Positions 10,926-20,360 are shown, counted from the first letter of the stretch. The stretch is 64,000 nucleotides of DNA from Alcaligenaceae bacterium SAGV5 (GCA_009360345.1 SPDP01000004.1:248001-312000), one strand, 5' to 3'. The notes: generated by a model not told the origin, from the sequence alone. Program-made: numbers and translations.

Positions 10926-11797
10926 GTTCGCGCGCGCCCCTGAACGCCGGCTCGGCCCGGCCCGCCGCCGCCCCTGTCTCCGACATCGCCGAAGGGTTGC
11001 CCGTACGATTCGCCGACGTTTCGTGGGACGGCATGCGGCACGACATCGAATACGTGCTCATCGCGCCCCAGCGGACCCGCCAGCCCCTGCTCGTGTTCCT
11101 GCACGAAGGACTGGGGTCGGTCACGATGTGGAAGGACTTCCCCTATGCGCTGTGCGAAGCCGCCGGCTGCCGGGGCCTGGTCCTGTCGCGCTGGGGCTAT
11201 GGCCAGTCCAGTCCCCGCCCCGGGCACGAGAAATGGCCGGTCGATTTCATGCATCGCCAGGCGCGCGATTTCCTGCCTGCCTTCTTCGCGGCGATCGGCC
11301 ACGACACCCGGGCCGACCCGCCCTGGCTGTACGGGCACAGCGACGGCGGATCGATCGCGCTGCTGCATGCGGCGGCCTGCCCCGGCCGCGTGGGCGGACT
11401 GATCGTGGCCGCGCCCCACCTGTTCGTCGAGCCCGTCACGCTGGCCAGTATCCAGCAGGCGCGCGACGGCTACGTCACGACCGACCTGCGCAGCAAGCTC
11501 GCGCGCTATCACGCCGACCCGGACTCCGCCTTCTGGGGCTGGAACGACGTCTGGCTGAACCCGGAATTCAAGAACTGGAACATCCAAGCGCTGCTGTCCA
11601 CCATACGCTGTCCGGTATTGGCGGTGCAGGGCCATGACGACGAATACGGCTCCATGGCCCAGATAGACGGCATCGCCCAGGAGGTTCCCCACGCCGAGCT
11701 GCTCAAGCTGGACGACTGCGGCCATTCGCCGCATCGCGACCAGCCGGCCCGGCTGATCGAGGCAAGCGTGGCGTTCATGCGGCGCCACCGCACGTAG
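10922..11797 (+). CDS. Alpha/beta hydrolase of the box cluster
   Basis: A 291-residue alpha/beta hydrolase. The nucleophile is Ser140 in YGHSDGG, an oxyanion-type HEGLGS segment lies near residues 61-66, a C-terminal acid in GHDDEYGS and a His in DDCGHSPH. No signal peptide, so cytoplasmic. Its ATG overlaps the ligase stop (ATGA), so the pair is made together. Hydrolases of this type accompany box clusters, but I know no proven reaction; a benzoyl-CoA thioesterase that protects the CoA pool, or an esterase that frees benzoate from esters, are reasonable guesses. A hairpin follows the gene. Confidence 0.88.
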
Positions 11798-11827
11798 CAC
11801 CTTGTCCGGCCTGCCGGACGCCAGCAA

Positions 11828-11859
11828 CGATGCGCACCCGCATGGCGCATCGACTTTTT
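11828..11859 (+). terminator. Hairpin with T-run between the hydrolase gene and the transporter genes
   Basis: CGATGCG (11828-11834) pairs with CGCATCG (11846-11852) over an 11-base loop and is followed by ACTTTTTCC. It looks like an intrinsic terminator inside the apparent operon, so it may reduce transporter expression relative to the enzymes. A second GC-rich hairpin (GTCCGG/CCGGAC, 11804-11819) precedes it. Confidence 0.5.
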
Positions 11860-11916
11860 CCACCAAGAACAGGGCAGCCCGACCATGCAGCACGGCCGCC
11901 CACCAGGAGACTCGCG

Positions 11917-13098
11917 ATGAACGCTTCCAAACGCAAATTCACCGTCCTCGCCGCCGCCATGATGGCCGCGTCATGCCTGGCGGTACCCGCTGGCGCCCAG
12001 GCTCCCGGCAAGGTCAAGGTCGGCCTGATGCTGCCCTACACCGGCACCTACTCGGCCCTGGGCACCGCCATCGAGAACGGCTTCCGCCTGTACGTGCAGG
12101 AACAGGGCGGCAAGCTGGCCGGACGCGAGATCGAATACTTCAAGGTGGACGACGAGTCCGATCCGGCCAAGGGTTCGGACAACGCCAACAAGCTCGTCAA
12201 GCGCGACCAGGTCGATGTGCTGGTCGGGACCGTGCACTCCGGCGTCGCGATGGCCATGGCCAAGGTCGCCAAGGACAACAAGACGCTGCTCATCATCCCC
12301 AATGCCGGCGCCGACGACGTCACCGGCCCGCTGTGCGCGCCCAACATCTTCCGTTCGTCGTTCAGCAACTGGCAGCCGGCCTACGCCATGGGGCTGGTGG
12401 CCGCCACCCAGCTCAAGCACAAGACCGCCGTCACGCTCAGCTGGAAATACGCGGCGGGCGACGAGTCCACCAACGGCTTCAAGGAAGGCTTCGAGTCCAA
12501 GGGCGGCAAGGTCATCAAGCAATTGAACCTGCCCTTCCCCAACGTGGAATTCCAGGCGCTCCTGACCGAGATCGCCGCGCTCAAGCCCGACGCGGTCTAC
12601 GTGTTCTTCGCCGGCGGCGGCGCGGTCAAGTTCGTCAAGGACTACGCGGCGGCGGGCCTGAAGGACAAGATCCCGCTGTACGGCGCCGGCTTCCTGACCG
12701 ACGGCACGCTGGAAGCGCAGGGCGCCGCGGCCGACGGCCTGCTGACCACGCTGCACTACGCCGACGGCCTGACCCTGCCCAAGGACAAGGCCTTCCGCGC
12801 CGAGTACGCCAAGACCTACAAGCTGCAACCGGACGTCTATGCGGTGCAAGGCTATGACGCCGCCCAGTTGCTGGCTGCCGGCCTGAAGGCCGCGGGCGGC
12901 GACATCAGCAAGCGCGACGCCGTCGTCAAGGGCATGGAACAGGCCAAGATCGACAGCCCGCGCGGCCCCTTCACGATGTCCAAGGCGCACAACCCGATCC
13001 AGGACATCTACCTGCGCAAGGTCGAGAACAAGACCAACCAGCTGGTGAGCGTGGCGGTCAAGGCGCTGGCCGATCCCGCCCGGGGCTGCAGGATGTGA
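11917..13098 (+). CDS. ABC transporter periplasmic binding protein, branched-chain amino acid type (benzoate uptake)
   Basis: A 393-residue LivJ-type binding protein with a Sec signal peptide (about 1-28, ending PAGAQA). The mature part starts PGKVKVGLMLPYTGTYSALG, the usual opening of Peripla_BP_6 proteins. An AGGAGA site precedes the ATG at 11917. It heads a complete HAAT transporter set (two permeases, two ATPases) downstream of the benzoate genes, which suggests benzoate or a related aromatic acid as ligand; amino acids cannot be excluded. Repeat copy B begins directly after its TGA. Confidence 0.92.
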   Translation: MNASKRKFTVLAAAMMAASCLAVPAGAQAPGKVKVGLMLPYTGTYSALGTAIENGFRLYVQEQGGKLAGREIEYFKVDDESDPAKGSDNANKLVKRDQVDVLVGTVHSGVAMAMAKVAKDNKTLLIIPNAGADDVTGPLCAPNIFRSSFSNWQPAYAMGLVAATQLKHKTAVTLSWKYAAGDESTNGFKEGFESKGGKVIKQLNLPFPNVEFQALLTEIAALKPDAVYVFFAGGGAVKFVKDYAAAGLKDKIPLYGAGFLTDGTLEAQGAAADGLLTTLHYADGLTLPKDKAFRAEYAKTYKLQPDVYAVQGYDAAQLLAAGLKAAGGDISKRDAVVKGMEQAKIDSPRGPFTMSKAHNPIQDIYLRKVENKTNQLVSVAVKALADPARGCRM

Positions 13099-13177
13099 CC
13101 CCCCCCTACGCGCTGACGCGCGCCCCCCAGGGGGCGATGCGGGTGGACCGGCAAAGCCGGATCCACCGCATCCTGGG
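13099..13177 (+). repeat. Stop-codon-anchored intergenic repeat, copy B1
   Basis: Begins at the base after the binding-protein stop with C8-TACGCGC. It then has CGCCCCCCAGGGGGCG and GGACCGGCAAAGCCGGATCC (a CCGGC/GCCGG hairpin) and ends CCTGGG. It pairs with inverted copy B2, 91 bases further on. Confidence 0.75.
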
Positions 13178-13268
13178 TCTGGTGCCGGTTTCTTGGGTTG
13201 TGGCGCCGGTGCTATCGCTGGCTGCCAGCGGTAGTATCGGCACAGCAACCAAGAGACTTTTGCTGGAT

Positions 13269-13347
13269 CCAGGAAAACGCGGATCTGGCGTTGCCAGTCC
13301 GCCAGTTTCGCCCCCCTGAGGGGGCGCCCGAAGGGCGTACGGGTGGG
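13269..13347 (-). repeat. Intergenic repeat, copy B2 (inverted relative to B1)
   Basis: Its reverse complement reads CCCACCCGTACGCCC, GGCGCCCCCTCAGGGGGGCG, CTGGCGGACTGGCAACGCCA, GATCCGCGTTTTCCTGG. That is the same order of elements as copies A, B1 and C. B1 and B2 could fold into one long cruciform between the binding-protein and permease genes. Confidence 0.65.
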
Positions 13348-13365
13348 TTCTATACGGAGCGTGGG

Positions 13366-14235
13366 ATGGATTTGACGACGTTTCTTATTCAATGTTTGAA
13401 CAGCGTGCAGTATGGGTTGCTGCTGTTCCTGATCGCCAGCGGGCTGACGCTGATCTTCGGGATCATGGGCGTGATCAACCTGGCGCACGGCAGTTTCTAC
13501 ATGGTCGGCGCCTACATGGCGTTCTCGCTGTCGTCGCTGACCGGCAATTTCGTGCTGGCGCTGGCGCTGGGCGTGGTGCTGGCGGTGGCGTTCGGGTATG
13601 TGCTGGAGTGGTGTTTCTTCAGCTTCCTGTATGAACGCGAACACTTGCAGCAGGTGTTGATGACCTATGGGCTGATCCTGGTGTTCGAGGAAATGCGCAG
13701 CATCCTGGTCGGCGACGACGTCCACGGGGTGCCGGTGCCGGGTTGGCTGGAGGGCGGCATCGCCATCGGCAACGATATGACCTACCCGGTCTACCGCCTG
13801 TTCATCTCGGGCGTGTGCGTGCTGCTGGCCGTGGCGATGTACGTGGCGCTCAAGAAAACGCGGCTCGGCATGATGGTGCGTGCCGGGGCCACCAACCGCG
13901 AGATGGTGCAGTCGCTGGGCATCAATATCTCGCTGCTGTATCGCATCGTTTTCGCGGTGGGCGTGGCCATCGCGGTCCTGGCGGGCATGATCGCGGCGCC
14001 GGTGTCCTCGGTGTATCCGGGCATGGGCGGGTCGGTGCTCATCATCTGTTTCGTGGTCGTGGTCATCGGCGGCATCGGTTCGATCAAGGGCGCGCTGGTC
14101 GCCTCGCTGCTGATCGGCTTCGTCGACACCTTCGGCAAGGTGTTCTGGCAGCAGGCCGCCGGCGCGCTGATCTACGTGCTGATGGCCGCCATCCTGCTGT
14201 GGAAGCCCGAAGGCCTCTTCAAACAGGGCACTTGA
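13366..14235 (+). CDS. ABC transporter permease, LivH type
   Basis: A 289-residue inner-membrane permease with about eight hydrophobic segments. It has the LivH opening GLLLFLIASGLTLIFGIMGVINLAHGSFYMVGAY and the conserved GGIGSIKGALVASLLIGFVDTFG near the C-terminus. The ATG at 13366 follows GGAGCGTGGG; in-frame codons upstream lie inside the repeat and are not used. It partners the LivM-type permease 21 bases downstream. Confidence 0.93.
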   Translation: MDLTTFLIQCLNSVQYGLLLFLIASGLTLIFGIMGVINLAHGSFYMVGAYMAFSLSSLTGNFVLALALGVVLAVAFGYVLEWCFFSFLYEREHLQQVLMTYGLILVFEEMRSILVGDDVHGVPVPGWLEGGIAIGNDMTYPVYRLFISGVCVLLAVAMYVALKKTRLGMMVRAGATNREMVQSLGINISLLYRIVFAVGVAIAVLAGMIAAPVSSVYPGMGGSVLIICFVVVVIGGIGSIKGALVASLLIGFVDTFGKVFWQQAAGALIYVLMAAILLWKPEGLFKQGT

Positions 14236-14256
14236 TTCCCCCTATTGGAACGTGGA

Positions 14257-15282
14257 ATGAAAGCTTCTTCCCTTATTGCGTGGATCGTGGCGCTGGCGGT
14301 GCTGGCCTTGCTGCCGCTGCTGCCCGAGCCGATCGGCACGCCGTTCCACGTCGAGCTCGGCGCCAAGGTGCTGATCATGGCGATCTTCGCGCTGAGCCTG
14401 CAGTTGCTGGTGGGCTACACGGGACTCGTCAGCCTGGGGCATGCGGCCTATTTCGGGGCGGCGGCGTATGCGGTGGCGATGTTCACGCCCCGCTACGAAG
14501 CCGGCAACGGCTGGCTGCTGCTGCTGGCGGCGGTGGGCTGCGCGGCGCTGCTGGCGCTGGCGATCGGCCTCCTGGTGATGCGCACGCGCGGCATCTACTT
14601 CATCATGGTCACGCTGGCCTTCGGCCAACTGGTGTACTTCGTGTTCCACGACGTCGAAGCCTTCGGCGGCAGCGACGGGACCTACATCTACAACAAGCCG
14701 GCCTTCACGCTGGCCGGCCGCGGCCTGGTCGACCTGGATCAGGCGCCGCAATTCTACTGGTTCACGCTGGCCGGGCTGGCGCTGACGCTGGCCGTGCTGG
14801 GACTGGTGCTGCGATCGCGCCTGGGCCATGCGCTGGTCGGCATCAAGCACAACGAACCACGCATGCGGGCGGCCGGCTACAACACCCTTGCCTACAAGCT
14901 CGCCAGCTTCACCCTGGGTGGCGCGCTGGCGGGGCTGGCGGGCTTCCTGTATGCCACCCAGCACGGCTACGTCAATCCCGAGCTGGTGTCCTGGCACCAG
15001 TCCGGCAATGCCCTGCTGATGATCATCCTGGGCGGGCTCGGCAGCCTGGCGGGCGCGGTGATCGGCGCCTTCGCCTTCGTCCTGCTGGCCGAGTGGTTCC
15101 AGGACCTGACCAAGCATTGGCAGTTGCTGATGGGGGGCTTCATCATCCTGGCCGTCGCATGGATGCCCCAGGGCCTGGCGGGCGGTTTCTCGCGCCTGCG
15201 CCGGCCGCTGGCGCCGCCCGCCGCGACCGCCCGCGGCGACACTTCCTCCACGCCCTCCTCGGCCACGGAGCAGACGACATGA
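14257..15282 (+). CDS. ABC transporter permease, LivM type
   Basis: A 341-residue inner-membrane permease with the LivM hallmark LQLLVGYTGLVSLGHAAYFG near residue 50 and ILGGLGSLAGAVIGAF near 260. The C-terminus ends in a Pro/Ala/Thr-rich cytoplasmic tail. The ATG at 14257 is preferred over an upstream TTG. It overlaps the ATPase gene by four bases (ATGA). Confidence 0.93.
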   Translation: MKASSLIAWIVALAVLALLPLLPEPIGTPFHVELGAKVLIMAIFALSLQLLVGYTGLVSLGHAAYFGAAAYAVAMFTPRYEAGNGWLLLLAAVGCAALLALAIGLLVMRTRGIYFIMVTLAFGQLVYFVFHDVEAFGGSDGTYIYNKPAFTLAGRGLVDLDQAPQFYWFTLAGLALTLAVLGLVLRSRLGHALVGIKHNEPRMRAAGYNTLAYKLASFTLGGALAGLAGFLYATQHGYVNPELVSWHQSGNALLMIILGGLGSLAGAVIGAFAFVLLAEWFQDLTKHWQLLMGGFIILAVAWMPQGLAGGFSRLRRPLAPPAATARGDTSSTPSSATEQTT

Positions 15283-16025
15283 AAGCAGTGCTGGAAGCCC
15301 GGGGCCTGAGCCGCCACTTCGGCGCGCTCAAGGCCATCGACAACGTCTCGCTGTCGCTCGCGCCCGACCGCATCCATGCCGTGATCGGCACCAATGGCGC
15401 GGGCAAGTCGACACTCATCCACCTGCTGTCCGGCGAACTGCCGCCCACGGCCGGCCACGTCCGCCTGCATGGCCGCGACATCACCGGCTGGTCCCAGCCC
15501 CGCCGGGCGCAGGCCGGCATCGGACGCAGCTACCAGCGCAACACCATCTTCCTGCCACTGACCGTGCGCGAGAACTGCCGGCTGGCCGCGCAGGCGCGGA
15601 CGCAGCGCCCCTGGCAGTTCTGGCAGTCGGCCCAGGGCTGCCGTGCCAGCCGCGAACGCGCCGACGAAGTGATGGAGCGGGCCGGGCTGGCCACGGTGGC
15701 CGACAAGACCGCCGCCAGCCTGTCGCACGGCCAGAAACGCCAGCTGGAAGTGGCGATGTGCCTCGCCACGTCGCCCACGGTGCTGCTGCTGGACGAGCCG
15801 CTGGCCGGCATGGGCGCGGAGGAATCCGAACGCATGCTGGCGCTGCTGCGGCGGCTGCGGGAGGGCCATGCCATCCTGCTGGTCGAACACGACATGGACG
15901 CGGTGTTCGCCGTGGCGGACGACATCACCGTGATGGTCAACGGCAGCCCCATCGCCAGCGGCCTGCCGGCCGACGTGCGCAACAACCCGGACGTCCAGGA
16001 AGCCTACCTGGGCTCGGCCCACTGA
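15279..16025 (+). CDS. ABC transporter ATP-binding protein, LivG type
   Basis: A 248-residue cytoplasmic ATPase. Walker A is GTNGAGKST (37-45), the signature LSHGQKRQ, Walker B TVLLLDEP, and the switch His is in LLVEHDMD. QRNTIF in the Q-loop region is typical of LivG proteins. Starts within the LivM stop (ATGA). It pairs with the LivF-type ATPase that follows after 28 bases. Confidence 0.94.
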   Translation: MKAVLEARGLSRHFGALKAIDNVSLSLAPDRIHAVIGTNGAGKSTLIHLLSGELPPTAGHVRLHGRDITGWSQPRRAQAGIGRSYQRNTIFLPLTVRENCRLAAQARTQRPWQFWQSAQGCRASRERADEVMERAGLATVADKTAASLSHGQKRQLEVAMCLATSPTVLLLDEPLAGMGAEESERMLALLRRLREGHAILLVEHDMDAVFAVADDITVMVNGSPIASGLPADVRNNPDVQEAYLGSAH

Positions 16026-16053
16026 ATCCGGCGTCCGGAGAAAAGGAAGACAG

Positions 16054-16764
16054 ATGGAAGCGCTCATCGACGCCAGCCAGGTACACGCCTGGTACGGCAG
16101 CAGCCATATCCTGCACGGGGTGGATTTCCGCCTGGGGCGCGGGGAAACCGTCGGCCTGCTGGGACGCAACGGCATGGGGAAATCCACCCTGATCCGCACC
16201 CTGCTGGGCCACGTCAAGCAGCGCGACGGGCGCATCTCGATAGGCGGCCGCGACCTGTCGCGCGGCAAGCCCTACGAAGCGGCCAAGGCCGGCATCGCCT
16301 ACGTGCCCGAGGGGCGGGGCATCTTCCCCAACCTGACCGTGAAGGAGAACCTCGTGATGGCGGCGCGGCGCGGCCTCGACGGCCGGTCCGACTGGACGCT
16401 GGAACGCGTGCTGGCCACCTTTCCCCGTCTGACCGAACGCATGGGCAACCTGGGCTGGCAGCTCTCGGGCGGCGAACAGCAGATGCTGTCCATCGGCCGC
16501 GCGCTGATGACCAACCCCAGCGCCGTCATCCTGGACGAGGCCACCGAAGGATTGGCGCCGCTGATCGTGGCCGAGATCTGGCGGGTGATCGGCGACATCC
16601 GACGCAGCGGCCTCGCCACCCTGGTGGTGGACCGCAACTACCGGATGGTCATGGCCAACTCCGACCGCCTCGTGGTCATGGAGAAGGGCCGCATGGTGCT
16701 GGAAGGCCAGGCCCGGGATCTCGCGCGCCGGCCCGAGGCGCTCAGCCGCTACCTGGGGGTGTAG
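16054..16764 (+). CDS. ABC transporter ATP-binding protein, LivF type
   Basis: A 236-residue ATPase with Walker A GRNGMGKST (37-45), signature LSGGEQQML and Walker B AVILDEATEGLAPL. The segment that usually reads VEQN in LivF proteins is VDRN here, with no switch histidine, so LivG probably supplies the main hydrolysis site. An AAAGGAAGAC site precedes the ATG. Last gene of the benzoate/transport operon; it converges on pncB with 16 bases between them. Confidence 0.94.
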   Translation: MEALIDASQVHAWYGSSHILHGVDFRLGRGETVGLLGRNGMGKSTLIRTLLGHVKQRDGRISIGGRDLSRGKPYEAAKAGIAYVPEGRGIFPNLTVKENLVMAARRGLDGRSDWTLERVLATFPRLTERMGNLGWQLSGGEQQMLSIGRALMTNPSAVILDEATEGLAPLIVAEIWRVIGDIRRSGLATLVVDRNYRMVMANSDRLVVMEKGRMVLEGQARDLARRPEALSRYLGV

Positions 16765-16780
16765 CCGAAGGCGCCGCCCC

Positions 16781-17980
16781 TCAGTCGTCGGCGGTCTCGC
16801 CCACCTGCTCGGGCGGGATCTCGAACACCTGCCGCAAATACGCCAGGTAGGCCTTGTCCTCGCACATGGTCTTCTCGGGCGTATCGGACACCTTGGCCAC
16901 CGGCTGGCCGTTGCACTTGACCATCTTCATGACCACCTGCAAGGGCTGGTAGCTCAGGTCGTTGGTCAGGTTGGTGCCGATGCCGAAGGCGGTGATGCAG
17001 CGCCCCGCGAAATGCTTGGCCAGGCTGATCGCCAGTGGGAAGGTCAGGCCGTCCGAGAACACCAGTATCTTGGTGCGGGGGTCCACGCGATTCTGCTTGT
17101 AGTGATCGAGCAGGCGCTCGCCCCAGGTGAAGGGGTCGCCCGAGTCGTGCCGCGCGCCGTCGAACAGCTTGCAGAAATACATGTCGAAGTCGCGCAGGAA
17201 GGCGCTCATGCCGTAGACGTCGGACAGCGCGATGCCCAGGTCGCCGCGGTATTCGCGCGCCCAGACCTCGAAACCGTAGATCTGCGAGTCGCGCAGGCGC
17301 GGCCCCAGGCCCTGGCAGGCCTGCAGGTATTCGTGCGCCATGGTGCCCAGCGGTGTCAGCCCGTGCTTCATCGCGAAGTACACGTTGCTGGTGCCCGAGA
17401 AGTTCTCCCGCATCTGGTCTTTCAGCGTGATGATGACTTCCTCGTGCCAGGCCTTGGAGAAACGGCGGCGGGTGCCGTAGTCGGCGATGTGGAAGTCGCG
17501 CAGGGCTGGGTCGCCGCGCACCAGTTCCACCTTGCTCATCAGGCGCTGGCGGCCTTCGCCATAGGCCGGCACCAGGTGGTTGTTGCGGAAATAGACCTCG
17601 TTGACGATGGCCAGCACCGGGATCTCGAACAGGATGGTGTGGAGCCAGGGCCCCTGCACGGTGATGTCGAGTTCTCCGGGCGACTGCGACTTGGCCACCG
17701 AGATGCAGCGCCTGGGCAGGTGGAACAGCCTCAGGAAGTCGACGAAATCGCTCTTGATGAAGCGCATGCCGCCGAGGTAGTCCAGTTCCTCCTGGGTGAA
17801 GCGCAGCTCGCACAGCGCGTCGATTTCTTCGCGGATCTCGTCCACATAGGGATGCAAGTCTATCCCCGGGGTCCGGCACTTGTACTTGTACTCGACCTGC
17901 GCCGCCGGGAACTGATGCAGGACGACCTGCATCATCGTGAACTTGTAGAGGTCGGTATCCAGCAAAGACGTGATGATCAT
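16781..17980 (-). CDS. pncB: Nicotinate phosphoribosyltransferase
   Basis: A 399-residue NAD-salvage enzyme that joins nicotinate and PRPP, with ATP hydrolysis, to give nicotinate mononucleotide. Recognised from its opening MIITSLLDTDLYKFTMMQVV, FSGTSNVYFA and LGTMAHE in the middle, HDSGDPFTWGE and FGIGTNLTND. The length is the PncB standard. The ATG at 17980 lies two bases after the panB stop, so the two cofactor genes form an operon. A longer in-frame reading through panB was rejected. Confidence 0.96.
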   Translation of the reverse strand: MIITSLLDTDLYKFTMMQVVLHQFPAAQVEYKYKCRTPGIDLHPYVDEIREEIDALCELRFTQEELDYLGGMRFIKSDFVDFLRLFHLPRRCISVAKSQSPGELDITVQGPWLHTILFEIPVLAIVNEVYFRNNHLVPAYGEGRQRLMSKVELVRGDPALRDFHIADYGTRRRFSKAWHEEVIITLKDQMRENFSGTSNVYFAMKHGLTPLGTMAHEYLQACQGLGPRLRDSQIYGFEVWAREYRGDLGIALSDVYGMSAFLRDFDMYFCKLFDGARHDSGDPFTWGERLLDHYKQNRVDPRTKILVFSDGLTFPLAISLAKHFAGRCITAFGIGTNLTNDLSYQPLQVVMKMVKCNGQPVAKVSDTPEKTMCEDKAYLAYLRQVFEIPPEQVGETADD

Positions 17981-17982
17981 GG

Positions 17983-18834
17983 CTACGAACCGCTCTGGTT
18001 GCCGTAGGGGGTGCCGATGTTGCCGGCGCTCATGCCGTAGACGTGCTCCACGCCGGGAAAAGCGCCGGTCTCGACTTCCTGCGCATAGCGCCGGAAGGCC
18101 TGCAGCACGGCATCGCCGCCGGCGGGCGCCCCCACCATGTAATTCTTGACGAACTTGGCGGGCGTGGGCGTGAGCCCCAGCATGTCGTGCAGGACCAGCA
18201 CCTGGCCCGAACACGCCACCGAAGCGCCGATGCCGATGGTGATCAACTGCACCGCCTCGCACACCTGGCGGGCGACGGGATCGGGAACGGCCTCGATCAC
18301 CATCATGGCGGCGCCGGCCGCCTCGACCGCCCGGGCGTCGGCCACGATGCGGCGCGCCTCGGCGTCTTCCTTGCCTTGCACGCGATAGCCGCCCAGGGCA
18401 TGCACGTGGGACGGCAAGAGGCCGATGTGGCCGCAGACGGGAATGCCGCTGCGGGTCAGCAGTTCGATGGTGGGCGCCAGTTCGGCCCCGCCTTCGATCT
18501 TGACCATCTGCGCGCCCGCCTGCATCAGCGTCACGGCGTTGCGCAGCGCCTGCTGGGGGCTTTCCTGGTAGGTGCCGAAAGGCATGTCGGCCAGCAGGAA
18601 CGGACGCCGGGACCCGCGCGCCACGCAGGAGACGTGGTAGGCGATGTCCTGCAACAGGACCGGCAGCGTCGAATCCCTACCCTGCACGAGCATGCCCAGC
18701 GTGTCGCCCACCAGGATGCAATCGACCTGCGCATCCTCCATGACCTTGGCGAAACCGGCGTCGTAGCACGTCAGCATGGAAATCTTCCGCCCCGCGGCAA
18801 GCTTCTTGCGCAGGACGTTCAGGGTGGATCGCAT
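17983..18834 (-). CDS. panB: 3-methyl-2-oxobutanoate hydroxymethyltransferase
   Basis: A 283-residue enzyme of pantothenate synthesis that transfers a hydroxymethyl group from methylene-THF to ketoisovalerate. The TIM-barrel signatures are clear: LTCYDAGFAKVMEDAQVD near 22-39, LVGDTLGMLVQGRDSTLPV with the metal-binding Asp, MVKIEGG, and CGHIGLLPSHVHALGGYRVQGK. A GGAGA site precedes the ATG. Its usual partner panC is not adjacent; it is paired with pncB instead. Confidence 0.97.
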   Translation of the reverse strand: MRSTLNVLRKKLAAGRKISMLTCYDAGFAKVMEDAQVDCILVGDTLGMLVQGRDSTLPVLLQDIAYHVSCVARGSRRPFLLADMPFGTYQESPQQALRNAVTLMQAGAQMVKIEGGAELAPTIELLTRSGIPVCGHIGLLPSHVHALGGYRVQGKEDAEARRIVADARAVEAAGAAMMVIEAVPDPVARQVCEAVQLITIGIGASVACSGQVLVLHDMLGLTPTPAKFVKNYMVGAPAGGDAVLQAFRRYAQEVETGAFPGVEHVYGMSAGNIGTPYGNQSGS

Positions 18835-19049
18835 CGTACGGTCTCCAGGGATGCCTGTTGTGTAACCAAAGAAAATAGCACAAGAGAGGACTTACCCCTG
18901 CCCAAGGCCGCCCGCCAGAAGGGGCAAGTACAGCAAGGGCCGGGCCCACGCCCATGGCCCTTTAAGGGGAATGGCCTGCCGAACCGCGCGAGTCCGGTAA
19001 AATCACGGGCTGATCTGAACTTTTATCCAGCATCGTCCTGGAGCCGCCT

Positions 19050-19373
19050 ATGACTCACGTCGTCACCGAGAACTGCATCAAGTGCAAATACACCGATTGC
19101 GTGGACGTCTGCCCGGTCGACTGCTTTCGCGAAGGCCCGAACTTCCTGGTGATCGATCCGGACGAGTGCATCGACTGCGCCGTCTGTATCCCCGAATGCC
19201 CGGCCAATGCCATCCTGGCCGAGGAAGACGTCCCCGCCAACCAGATGCATTTCATCCAGATCAACGCCGACCTGTCGCAAAGCTGGCCCAGCATCACGCG
19301 CACCAAGCCGCCCCTGCCCGACGCCGACGAGTGGAAGGACAAGGAAGGCAAGCTGGATCTGCTGGAAAAGTAA
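19050..19373 (+). CDS. fdxA: 7Fe-8S ferredoxin FdxA
   Basis: A 107-residue ferredoxin. The N-terminal CIKCKYTDCVDVCPVDCF and the second CIDCAVCIPECP motif bind a 3Fe and a 4Fe cluster, as in Azotobacter FdI-type proteins. The long C-terminal tail (SWPSITRTKPPLPDADEW) is typical. It precedes a ferredoxin-NADP reductase gene, its likely redox partner, from which it is separated by repeat copy C. Confidence 0.97.
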   Translation: MTHVVTENCIKCKYTDCVDVCPVDCFREGPNFLVIDPDECIDCAVCIPECPANAILAEEDVPANQMHFIQINADLSQSWPSITRTKPPLPDADEWKDKEGKLDLLEK

Positions 19374-19452
19374 CCCCCCCTACGCGCTACGCGCGCCCCC
19401 CCAGGGGGGCGGCACTGGCGGACCGGCAAAGCCGGATCCGCTGTGCCCTGGG
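19374..19452 (+). repeat. Stop-codon-anchored intergenic repeat, copy C
   Basis: Starts on the base after the fdxA TAA with C7-TACGCGCTACGCGCG. It then has CCCCCCAGGGGGGCGG, CACTGGCGGACCGGC, AAAGCCGGATCCGC and ends CCTGGG. Nearly identical to the cores of copies A and B1. Confidence 0.78.
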
Positions 19453-19550
19453 GTACAACCAGGCTGGCGAAGCGCCGCGTTTCTTTGGCACGTGGTCCGC
19501 AAGCCGTTGCGGGTACTCCTGCCAGCCAACGCTCAGGAATTGATGTATCG

Positions 19551-20360
19551 ATGTCTGAAAAGAAGTACACCGTCGAGACGGTTACCTGGGTCAAGACCTG
19601 GGTGCCGCACAAGCTCTTCTCGTTCCGCACGACGCGTTCGCCCGGCTTCCGGTTCGTGCCGGGGCAGTTCGCGCGGCTGGGCGTCGAGCGGCCGGATCCG
19701 GACGCCGAGGATGGATCGGGGCGCCGCATCGCCTGGCGGGCGTATTCGATCGTGTCCGCGCCCTATGACGACTTCCTGGAGTTCTTCTCCATCGTCGTGC
19801 CCGATGGCGAATTCACCGGCGCGCTCGAACACCTGCGCGAGGGCGACAAGCTCTACGTCGACAAGACCAATTTCGGCTTCCTGACCACGGCCGCCTTCCC
19901 CAGCGGCAAGGATCTGTGGATGTTGGCCTCGGGCACGGGCCTCGCCCCGTTCGTCTCCGTCCTGCAGGACCTGGAGGTCTGGGAAACCTACGACCACCTG
20001 ATCGTGGTCCACAGCGTGCGCACGGCCGAGGAACTGGTCTACCGGGACACCATAGAAGGCTTGCGCGACCACGAGGTGTTCGGCGAATTCTGCCGGGAGC
20101 AGCCCGGCAAGCTGATCTATCTGCCCTCGGTCACGCGCGAGCATGTCCCGGGGGCCCTGGACGGCCGCATCACCACGCTCATCGCCAACGGTGAACTGGA
20201 GCGCCGGGCCGGCGTCACGCTGGATCCGTCGCGTTCACGCATCATGTTGTGCGGCAACCCCGAAATGGTGTCTGATTTGCGCAAATTGCTGGCGGATCGC
20301 GGTTTCGGGGCCTCCCGCCGGGGTAAACCAGGCAATCTGGCCGTCGAAAACTATTGGTGA
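19551..20360 (+). CDS. fpr: Ferredoxin--NADP reductase
   Basis: A 269-residue FAD enzyme of the bacterial Fpr type that exchanges electrons between NADPH and ferredoxin or flavodoxin. The flavin motif is RAYSIVSAPYDD near 60, and the pyridine-nucleotide loop ASGTGLAPFVS is near 122. The C-terminal CGNPEMVSDLRKLL and final VENYW, whose aromatic stacks on the flavin, are conserved. The ATG at 19551 gives the usual MSEKKYTVE start. Cytoplasmic; its likely partner FdxA is encoded directly upstream. Confidence 0.95.
   Translation: MSEKKYTVETVTWVKTWVPHKLFSFRTTRSPGFRFVPGQFARLGVERPDPDAEDGSGRRIAWRAYSIVSAPYDDFLEFFSIVVPDGEFTGALEHLREGDKLYVDKTNFGFLTTAAFPSGKDLWMLASGTGLAPFVSVLQDLEVWETYDHLIVVHSVRTAEELVYRDTIEGLRDHEVFGEFCREQPGKLIYLPSVTREHVPGALDGRITTLIANGELERRAGVTLDPSRSRIMLCGNPEMVSDLRKLLADRGFGASRRGKPGNLAVENYW

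Noticed and set aside
13743..15278. A long plus-strand reading in a second frame through both permease genes and in frame with the LivG-type gene
   Set aside because: The hydrophobic permease frames are clearly real. The reading only becomes protein-like after the ATG at 15279.
18004..18262. Upstream in-frame extension of pncB through the panB gene
   Set aside because: panB is convincing in its own frame, and PncB proteins begin at the MIITSLLDTD position.
19486..19501. Sigma-54-like TGGCACGTGGTCCGCA upstream of fpr
   Set aside because: The -24 part is perfect but the -12 reads CCGCA instead of TTGCA, and fpr is not an expected sigma-54 target.
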